This document shows, in pieces, positions 1-12,500 of a stretch of DNA of 12,500 nt (the first letter of the stretch is position 1; every line of letters begins with the position of its first letter). The position numbers and the translations under genes are program-made. The notes beneath the pieces were generated by a model. That model was not told the DNA's origin. It saw only the letters and a program-made list of their open reading frames with translations, and made no database searches. Source of the DNA: Pigoraptor vietnamica. Taxonomy: Eukaryota; Opisthokonta; Filasterea. The stretch is taken from NCBI GenBank assembly GCA_943704525.1, contig CALSCQ010002571.1:1-12500 (forward strand). The letters run 5' to 3'.

Positions 1-164
1 TAACGAGCTACTAAAATATTGCGAATACCGCTTCCACAAACATTGCTCAAAAGTACCCTTTATCGCACAGGCTCTGCTGCCTTCATTCTTTCGCACAGTT
101 TTGTTTCGCCTCAGTCTTACGTACAAGCATACAACTGCTCATTATTTCCGATACCCCGTCACAG
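1..164 (+). other. Probable intron of the tyrosine kinase gene (3' part)
   Basis: No kinase-like peptide is readable upstream of position 165 in the frame of the first exon. The stretch has pyrimidine-rich patches and AGs at 113-114 and 163-164 that could serve as 3' splice sites. It is therefore best read as the tail of an intron whose 5' exon, encoding the DFG and activation loop, lies off the window. Confidence 0.5.
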
Positions 165-1084
165 CGCTCGGACGCGCCGCAAGCTGCCCGTCAAGTGGAT
201 GGCGCCCGAGTCCCTCGAGAAGCGCATCTTCACTTCCGCCAGCGACGTGTGAGTGTGCACAAACTCGAATTGCCCAGCCGTGCCTCCGTGTCTGATCGCT
301 TAAAATCGTAGGCTCATACACGCATGTTCGTCTACTCACTTTGGTGCTTGAGAGAGAGGATATCCGATCGGCCAAGGCCTGCCCACGCTTTGTTTCCGCA
401 GCCCTTCTTATTCGCGTCTTGATCCCATTTTCGGCGCAGTTGGGCCTTTGGCATCGTCATGTGGGAGACTTTCAGCGGCGGCGCCAAGCCCTACCGTGAG
501 TGTTAACCGATGTGCCTTTTGTCGTGTGTCCGCCTGTGTGTCCCTCTGTCGGCACTCCCTAACCCGGAGTGTTTTGCGCCTGTTCGTAGCCGGCGTCGAG
601 AACCACCATGTCCTCAAGCATCTCAACGAAGGGAACCGCATGTCCGCGCCGGAGGGGTGGGCAGGCTATGGCGCATGCGTGCTCATGTGGCTTTGCCTCG
701 CACATTTTTTATTACGCCGAGCGGCCGCGTGACATCTTTCTCGTGTGCGATTGGAAAGCAATTCCCCTAATAGATCCACGTACGCGCACGCTCGCTGCCA
801 TTCCGACCTGTGGCCCCCGCAGGTGCCCTCCGCGCTACGTCGAGATCATGCAATCGTGCTGGAAGAAGCACGCCGAGACGCGTCCCACCTTCTCGGCGCT
901 CGTGGCGAGGCTGGAGCGCGCGATGGCGGACATCCACGGCATGGGTGCCGGCCGCACTTCAGACTCTAACATTCGCGTGACCCAAAATCCGATGGAGGGC
1001 TACGGGCACCACAGCAATCCCGGCAAGGCCAACGACACGGGCGGATACGTCGAGTACGACCCGACCCCATATGAGCAAGGATGA
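165..1084 (+). CDS. Tyrosine kinase, C-terminal half of kinase domain and tail (5' partial)
   Basis: Protein tyrosine kinase, transferring ATP phosphate to tyrosine; only the end of the C-lobe is present. Exons: 165-248, 440-495, 590-656 and 823-1084, with phases that join exactly. Seen in order: LPVKWMAPESL (end of activation loop and P+1 loop, typical of tyrosine kinases), SDVWAFGIVMWETFSGG (subdomain IX), KPYPGVENH, then CPPRY and a CW...RPTF block (subdomain XI). After the domain comes a tail of about 45 residues ending GGYVEYDPTPYEQG and a TGA stop at 1082-1084. The P-loop, catalytic HRD and DFG lie left of the window, so activity and receptor or cytoplasmic type cannot be judged. The first acceptor (AG at 163-164) is the weakest junction; an alternative AG lies at 113-114. 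The next gene is convergent. A TKL-group kinase is less likely because the PVKWMAPES and PYPG motifs are those of true tyrosine kinases. Confidence 0.88.
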
Positions 1085-1620
1085 AGGCAGCGGATGTGCG
1101 CGCGTGTCGGTCGCGCGTTATGAATACACGTTTGACACACAGCACGCCATGACCGACGAAAAGGGCGGGGCAAATTGCTGGAGCTCACCTTGCGTAAGTT
1201 GCTTCAGTGTCAGCCGTCGTTGTTTGTGGATGTATCAAGGGTCAATCGCCATTTAATAACAGGGCGTCTGCCGACCAGCGGTAGAATTCGCGCCCACGCA
1301 ACGCCGCCAACTTAACGGAGGGGATAGAGACGAGAGAGTCTATGTACAAAGAGGATCGCACACAATTTCACACGCTCAAACTGGAGGAGAGTGCAAGGCA
1401 GAGCACGCACACTCAATCGCGCCATCACAAACATACTCGCAGAGAATGCGAAAGGTGCGCGCACGACCACGCGAGTGCGACTCGTGCACGCGAGACATAC
1501 GAAAACACAGACGTTTGCACACGGCAATATGGCGTGCCGGGCGGAGCGAAGTTGGCCACAGCGACCGTGTCCAGCAGGCCATTCCCAATTTGAAGAACCC
1601 CGTCTCTCGCTTCCACTGCG
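1085..1620. other. Convergent intergenic region (3' UTRs), no gene seen
   Basis: This lies between the kinase stop codon and the stop codon of the convergent RING gene. It should hold both 3' UTRs and termination regions. No reading frame here resembles a known family or joins plausibly to a neighbouring exon. No AATAAA is evident; an A/T-rich TTTAATAA at about 1252-1259 is the nearest thing to a poly(A) element on the + strand, and this is weak. Confidence 0.5.
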
Positions 1621-2656
1621 TCATAGATACGACTCGACCTCGGGCGTTTCGTACGACACGAGCGCGCGCTGCACAAAAAACGCGATCCAGAAGATGATGA
1701 GGATTTCGTCCGCCCAGTCGACGAGGTACCGCAGACCGCCCATGTCCATCGTGCGCACGTTGAAGGGGTCCCAGATGTACAGCAGGGAGAGCAGCATCGC
1801 CCAGAACACAAAGGCGCGCGAGTGGCCCCGCTCTTGCTCGCGCTCGCTCGTTTCCTGCTGGCGCTGCGCAAGGGACACAGGGGTGAGTTCCAGCGCGCGA
1901 GATGGCATAACGATACACACCACAAAAAATGTGAACACGGACAGCGCGTTGAGAGAGTGAGTCGACTCGTGAGTTGCGTGAGCCGTGCCCATTTGAGCAT
2001 CGCGCGACGAGTGAAATGTGCAAACGCAGTTCCGCGATGCTCACCGCTGTCCTGGTGCTTTGCGCCACAAGCGACTCGAGCGTCTCGTCAATCTTGCGGC
2101 GAGCTTCAACTACGGCCGCGTCCTGCAAGCGAGCGCGTTAATGGACCGCACAATCGGTGCGCAAACGCACGCACACGCACATACACGCAGCCACGCACAG
2201 ACACACGTGCACATGCACACACCTCCGTGCAGTCTTCTTCCTCTTCCGTTGACGATTCAATGCCCTGAGCTCGGTACGAGTCGACGAGGCGGCGCAGCGC
2301 AAACGACGGGTGGACGGATGTAATACGTCCGCGGCAAACGGGGCACTGCGGCTGTCGCTTCAGCTGTTCCGCAATGCACGCCGCTGCGGAATGACACGTG
2401 TCAGTGCCATTAGGCGAAAGCATGGCAGGACGTTTCCACACCAAAAAGAGTAGTGAATGCCTTCGTGAAAGTGGGCTTGTCTTGGAGTGAAACTCACCGC
2501 AAAAGCTGTGTCCACACGACACGTCGCACGCCTGCTTCAACACACCCTGCGCAAGAACACAGGGTCAGCACGCGATAGTCACTCACACACGGCCATGTAG
2601 CTCGAACACACGCACACACACCCACGCCGCACACGCGCGCACACACATGCACACAC

Positions 2657-2694
<38 letters not shown>

Positions 2695-3378
2695 GCACTC
2701 ACCATGCAAATAGGGCATTGCAAATCCGACTTTGTAAACACCGCGCCCGTCTTTCCCGCACGAATTTTGCGCCTTCGCGTGCGCGGCGTCGACTGCTGTC
2801 GCACGAGTGTTACAGGCGGCTTGGGCGCTACCTCCACTTCGTCCACGGGCACGCGCAATCGCTGCGTGTCGTACAGCGCTCCGTGCGCATCAAGCACGTC
2901 ACCGCCTAATTGCTGCACGTCGTCCACGAGAACGTTCCCCACTGCGGCGGCAAGACACACCGGTTCATCAGCAAACAATCGCAGAAAACAGAGGCCACGC
3001 ATCAGTTGACAAATATACACACGACCACGCGCTGCTTTCCAACACAACATTCGCTTGACGTATGCGCCACACATTCAGCCGCGCAAGCTCACCGCGAGGG
3101 ACGTCGGTGCTTGTTTTGTCCCCCTGCGAGGCATCGTCCTTCACTGCGTCTCCCCGTGCATCCGTGCTCGGTGGCACAGGCACACCCGTCGAAACGCCAC
3201 CCACACGCGCCCCCACGGGGGTTGATTCGACGCCACCTCCCACAACTTCAGTCACCGCCGTCGCCGACACATTCTCAACGGACGCCTGCGCCAAAGAAGC
3301 GTCGACGAGAGGCGCATCTTCTCGCGCTTCTGCGACGTCGTCCTCAAACGCCACATCTCGCACTGCGATAGACTCCAT
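1621..3378 (-). CDS. RING-finger membrane E3 ubiquitin ligase, RNF170-like (DUF1232-like tail)
   Basis: Predicted membrane-anchored E3 ubiquitin ligase of 351 residues. Exons on the - strand: 3378-3093, 2941-2703, 2546-2498, 2383-2223, 2122-2045 and 1863-1621; all GT-AG and in frame. ATG at 3378 is chosen because an in-frame TAG lies just upstream. Residues 1-170 are low-complexity, acidic and rich in V/A/T, with a basic patch RTRRRKIR. The RING is complete, C3HC4 (C171, C174, C186, H188, C191, C194, C205, C208), and split over three exons. An acidic EEEED patch and a charged helical stretch follow. Residues about 287-302 and 322-339 are hydrophobic, separated by a loop with DP and DWADE. This order and the Asp-containing loop resemble the DUF1232 tail of RNF170, an ER ligase acting on the IP3 receptor. 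I see no N-terminal membrane segment, unlike animal RNF170, so orthology is tentative. It shares its promoter region with the divergent gene at 4242. Confidence 0.85.
2149..2222 (-). repeat. TG-rich low-complexity tract at the 5' end of RING-gene intron 4
   Basis: In the sense of the RING gene, the intron begins GTGTGTGC and continues as imperfect TG/CG repeats (TGTG, TGCG, TATG units) for roughly 70 nt. It is not coding: read through, it gives a Val/Arg/Cys low-complexity peptide, while the exons on either side join in phase without it. Confidence 0.8.
2609..2692 (+). repeat. CA/TG-rich microsatellite in RING-gene intron 2
   Basis: Alternating CA-rich sequence on the + strand, TG-rich in the sense of the host gene. 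A pure (CA)n run of about 15 units lies at about 2662-2691. It sits inside the intron 2547-2702 and starts about 11 nt after the 5' splice site. Likely length-variable between individuals. Confidence 0.95.
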
Positions 3379-4241
3379 TCGCACGCAGCGCACGCCGCCC
3401 TAGAGTCAAGAGCCTCGACCAGACGCGCACACGCACGTCGTCCCCATATACGATTTTCTTTCCGGCGTGGATGTTCGACGTTGAGTTGTGAAGATCCGCG
3501 TTCCACGGAACCTTCGACACTCTGCGCACGTGCCGCTCTTTCGATGAATGTTACAAAGTCCGAAGATGCTACTGCGACGTAACTTCTATCCCTCCGCTTT
3601 CGAGCACTAATAGTCCGTGTGAAATGAAGTTGAGAGGAGGCGCAAGTGTGGCACCGCTTTGGCGTGTCTCACTCTCCCTCTCTCTCTCGCCTTTTGCCGC
3701 AGTGCGACAGCGATCACCCGACAATGGCAGTGACTCCCATATTGAAGAATGTGTGAAAAACGAACAATTTTCTCTGCCATTTTTCAATTTAATCCGACCG
3801 GTGGCACCGTCCCACACTTGGCGAATTGGGATAATGGCCATTTTTGTCACATTTTCTCACATTTTCCAATTTAGCACCCCCGGGCATTCAGACATCTCGG
3901 GAATGCAAGGCACGCCATTGGCCCATTGTGCTCTCTGGTAACAGTACTTTATGCACGCCTGTGTAACAAGTGTCCGGGATAAACTCTGGTGTAACTCGGT
4001 GTTTACTCGCCAGAGTGGCTATTGTTGCACCGCGCCCGTGTTTTTGGAGAGACAACACCCCTCGAAAAAAAAAAGATGCACAGTTTTTTCTCCCGCATTA
4101 TCCACGCAAGCGCGCCGTTATCGTTTTGCGTTGCCGCATAGCGGGCGCGTTTTGATCGCCGTTCGTGCGCTTCAGTGTGGCAGCTGTAAGGGCATTTCAA
4201 AGAGGACTTCGCTCGAGTTTGAGCTGATCGCACGCTGAAAA
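3379..4241. promoter_or_regulatory. Divergent intergenic region, likely bidirectional promoter
   Basis: 863 bp between the start codons of two divergent genes, so both promoters and 5' UTRs must lie here. Visible elements are a CT tract at about 3667-3690, an exact 10-bp tandem TCACATTTTC at 3847-3856 and 3857-3866, two near-identical 13-mers (ATTTTTCAATTTA at 3779-3791, ATTTTCCAATTTA at 3861-3873), a palindrome AATGGCCATT at 3833-3842, and CCAAT/ATTGG cores near 3825, 3867 and 3915. GCCATTTTT occurs twice (AAAAATGGC on the - strand, loosely like a YY1-type site). The cluster at 3720-3930 is A/T-richer than its surroundings. No clear TATA box was found. Factor assignment is inference. Confidence 0.55.
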
Positions 4242-5478
4242 ATGGACGACTGGTTCAATTTCTTTCTCTCTCGCAAAGTGCTACTCAAGATCATGGAGGC
4301 GGTGCGTGTCGCTTGTGCGCGAAGAGCTCCTTCCCTTGCGGACGATTGCTGTGGCGCATGTGTGCTTGTGTTTTTGAGTGTCGTTACGTTTGCAATGTGT
4401 GAAGAGCTCGTTCCCTTGCGGACGATTGTTGTGGCATCTTCTATTCAACTCACACGTGCTTGTATTTTTCCCCTAGATATTGAGCATCATCACGTTCGCA
4501 ACCATCGTGAGCTACAAGATGACGTGCCCGACGTGCTCCTACGACTACACGAAGCTCGATTCCCCGTGCGGCCTGTTCTCCGGGGACAGCCAGTGGGTGG
4601 CGTCGGCAAAGTTTGTCGTCGCCGTGGGCGTGATTGGAATGGTCAGCGCCATCGCCCTCCTGATTGCCTACGGAGCGCTCCAGTCGAGCCAAGTGCTTGT
4701 CATTGCGGTGCGTCGCGGGTGCTCTTTGGAGCCGTTGGATGTGTCGGGCGTGTCGTGTTTTTTCGCTGTGTGCGGTGGGCTGTTTTTATACACTATCCGC
4801 GTGCTCGTCTCTATTCTCTCCCTGCGGACTATCACGCTCGCATTGTCGCTGCTGTTTGCGCACGCCGTGTGTGCTTTTTATCCACTGACCGTTTGCTCGT
4901 CTGTCTCTCTGCGCATGTCACTGACTTGATCCTCCCTCTCGCGGCGCAGTCTGTTCTCTTCACTGGCGTGTGGTTTGGCGTCTACGTGATTGCGGCGTGC
5001 TTTTGGGCGAGCACGCTCACGGCGATCGACAAGCACGACAAGTACGGAACGTGCTTCCCCCCGGACCTCACAAACTACAAAGTGTCGCTGGTGGGTCCCT
5101 GCGCCCGTCACTCTCCGTCCCCTTCGTCTGCCTTCACTGCATGCAGCATTAGTAAGCGTCATCTCATGCATGAAGTGACGCACACAAGTGCCGGATGCGC
5201 TTGTGTAGTTCGCAGTGTGTCTCGTAGTGCAATGCTGATGTATGCAATTGTGCCGTTTGCAGTGTCTCATAGTGCAATGCTGATGTATGCGGACTCCCCT
5301 CCTCACCCAGGCATTTGCGTTCATGGGCTGCGTCGTGTGGCTTGCCGACTTCATCTTCCTCGCCATCGCCGCGCGGTCGGACCTCAAGTTGGCTTCTAAG
5401 CTCTCGTCGGGGTCGCCGTCGCCGCCTGCGTCGGTGCCCGTGTCGCAGCGCACGAGCGAGGCGCAGCCGAACGCCTGA
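4242..5478 (+). CDS. Synaptogyrin-like four-transmembrane MARVEL-domain protein
   Basis: Small four-pass membrane protein of 199 residues, probably of vesicle or endomembrane sites. Exons: 4242-4301, 4477-4707, 4950-5090 and 5311-5478, all phase 0. ATG 4242 follows AAAA and precedes G, a good initiation context. Hydrophobic segments are at residues about 14-33, 66-86, 98-121 and 145-165. The first loop carries C37, C40 and C51; the second loop is short with C132. The tail (166-199) is Ser/Pro-rich and probably cytoplasmic. The pattern of basic residues plus VLLKI before helix 1, VAVGV at helix 2, a VLF...W start to helix 3 and AFAF...W in helix 4 follows the synaptogyrin/synaptophysin order as I remember it. 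Other MARVEL proteins are possible. It is divergent to the RING gene and convergent with RPC1, 343 bp apart. Confidence 0.8.
4321..4436 (+). repeat. Direct repeat in intron 1 of the synaptogyrin-like gene
   Basis: Two 36-bp copies at 4321-4356 and 4401-4436, both beginning GAAGAGCTC and containing CCCTTGCGGACGATTG, with two differences. The period is exactly 80 bp. The similarity continues more weakly downstream of each copy, from the spacer of the first into the 3' splice site and the first bases of exon 2 after the second. Confidence 0.9.
5156..5181. repeat. Imperfect 26-bp palindrome in intron 3
   Basis: Arms GCGTCA and TGACGC flank a perfect inner palindrome TCATGCATGA. It could fold as a near-continuous hairpin in the transcript. 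A second small palindrome, CTGCATGCAG, lies just upstream at 5137-5146. No function is implied. Confidence 0.75.
5199..5290 (+). repeat. Tandem duplication of about 45 bp in intron 3 of the synaptogyrin-like gene
   Basis: Two adjacent units at about 5199-5245 and 5246-5290. Their last 29 bases (5217-5245 and 5262-5290) differ at one position and end in AATGCTGATGTATGC. The first parts are more diverged. The second unit ends 20 nt before the exon 4 acceptor. Confidence 0.9.
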
Positions 5479-5821
5479 GCGCGCCCTGTGCGCTGAGGAA
5501 AAGCGATGCCGTGTGCGTGCCATTCAGCAGCTCGATTCATTTTCCCTTCTGTCGTCACCGTGCGTGGACGCGAAACGAACGTGCGACCATCTTCTCTTTC
5601 GCGCGTGTGTTTCCTTATAGCCAATATTCTGCGCGGCTTTTCTCCTCGTGTGCTGCGAGGGTTTACGTACGTCGGGTTAGGCGCCCGCCGTCCCCCTCCC
5701 ACTCTGCCGTTCGTCCTTTTGGGCGTTGTGTTCGATAAAACGCTTTTCATCGCAGTGCAGTGCAGTGTCGCACACACGACGCCATCCAGGGTATAGTTGA
5801 CCCGTTGTATTGAGAACCGTC
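5479..5821. other. Convergent intergenic region (3' UTRs), no gene seen
   Basis: 343 bp between the stop codons of the synaptogyrin-like gene and RPC1. No exon of either gene or other coding signal is recognisable. The 3' ends of both transcripts must fall here or overlap. No AATAAA is seen; CGATAAAACG at about 5733-5742 is A-rich but not a recognisable signal. Confidence 0.5.
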
Positions 5822-12422
<6,601 letters not shown>

Positions 12423-12500
12423 CTGCGATGCACACACACACACGCTCAGTATGTCTATAGGCGCGCGAACGCACAGAAACACAAAACGCGCACACATAGA
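12423..12500 (-). other. POLR3A: 3' part of an upstream RPC1 intron
   Basis: Upstream of the first visible RPC1 exon (acceptor ...ATCGCAG at 12424-12423) the sequence is TG-rich in sense, with a CA microsatellite at about 12430-12443 on the + strand. No RPC1 peptide is readable to the window edge. The exon entered here begins in phase with a split Gly codon, so a phase-1 donor is expected beyond 12500. Confidence 0.7.

Noticed and set aside
1376-2128. 250-codon frame on the - strand
   Set aside because: It contains the real 26-codon exon 2122-2045 of the RING gene but then reads through its donor. The DUF1232-like exon is in another frame and joins in phase by splicing.
2583-2718. Val/Cys-rich reading frames over the CA/TG repeat
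   Set aside because: These are microsatellite translations. The RING cysteine pattern is completed only when the repeat is spliced out as an intron.
3951-4238. 95-codon frame ending just before the synaptogyrin-like ATG
   Set aside because: It lies in the presumed promoter/5' UTR, has no family resemblance and a composition like random frames. A regulatory upstream frame cannot be excluded without transcript data.
4242-5399. Single 385-codon frame covering the synaptogyrin-like gene
   Set aside because: After codon 20 it reads through intron 1 and out of frame with exon 2. The spliced phase-0 model gives four clean membrane helices and is preferred.

Overview
The window is nuclear DNA from an intron-rich, GC-rich eukaryote. 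Four protein-coding genes can be reconstructed exon by exon. Every junction is GT-AG and stays in frame. The 16 complete introns of the largest gene average about 170 bp. A tyrosine-kinase-group kinase with a tyrosine-rich tail, next to a synaptogyrin-like MARVEL protein, suggests a unicellular holozoan such as a choanoflagellate-type protist. An amoebozoan of the Acanthamoeba kind is not excluded. This taxonomic reading is inference only.

Layout. (1) 1-1084, + strand: the last four exons of a tyrosine kinase (activation-loop end to C-terminal tail); the gene begins left of the window. (2) 1085-1620: a convergent gap with no gene that I can support. (3) 1621-3378, - strand: a complete six-exon gene for a 351-residue membrane E3-like protein, with a C3HC4 RING finger and a two-helix tail resembling DUF1232 as in RNF170. 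(4) 3379-4241: a divergent intergenic region, probably a shared promoter, with short repeated motifs. (5) 4242-5478, + strand: a complete four-exon gene for a 199-residue four-helix synaptogyrin/MARVEL-like protein. (6) 5479-5821: a convergent gap. (7) 5822 to beyond 12500, - strand: the largest subunit of RNA polymerase III (RPC1/POLR3A). Seventeen exons are visible; the N-terminal zinc-binding part lies off the right edge.

The genes do not form a pathway. They are an ordinary mixture of housekeeping transcription (RPC1), membrane ubiquitin ligase, membrane trafficking and signalling functions, arranged as convergent and divergent neighbours. I found no mobile element, CRISPR array, rRNA or tRNA gene.

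The more notable points are in the non-coding sequence. All 27 visible 5' splice sites start GTG rather than GTA. A 98-base homopolymer lies just inside an RPC1 intron. A decayed duplicate of a 3' splice-site region sits in the synaptogyrin-like gene. RPC1 also carries an Ala/Gly/charged insertion in an otherwise very conserved protein. I see no convincing evidence of an undescribed biological system.
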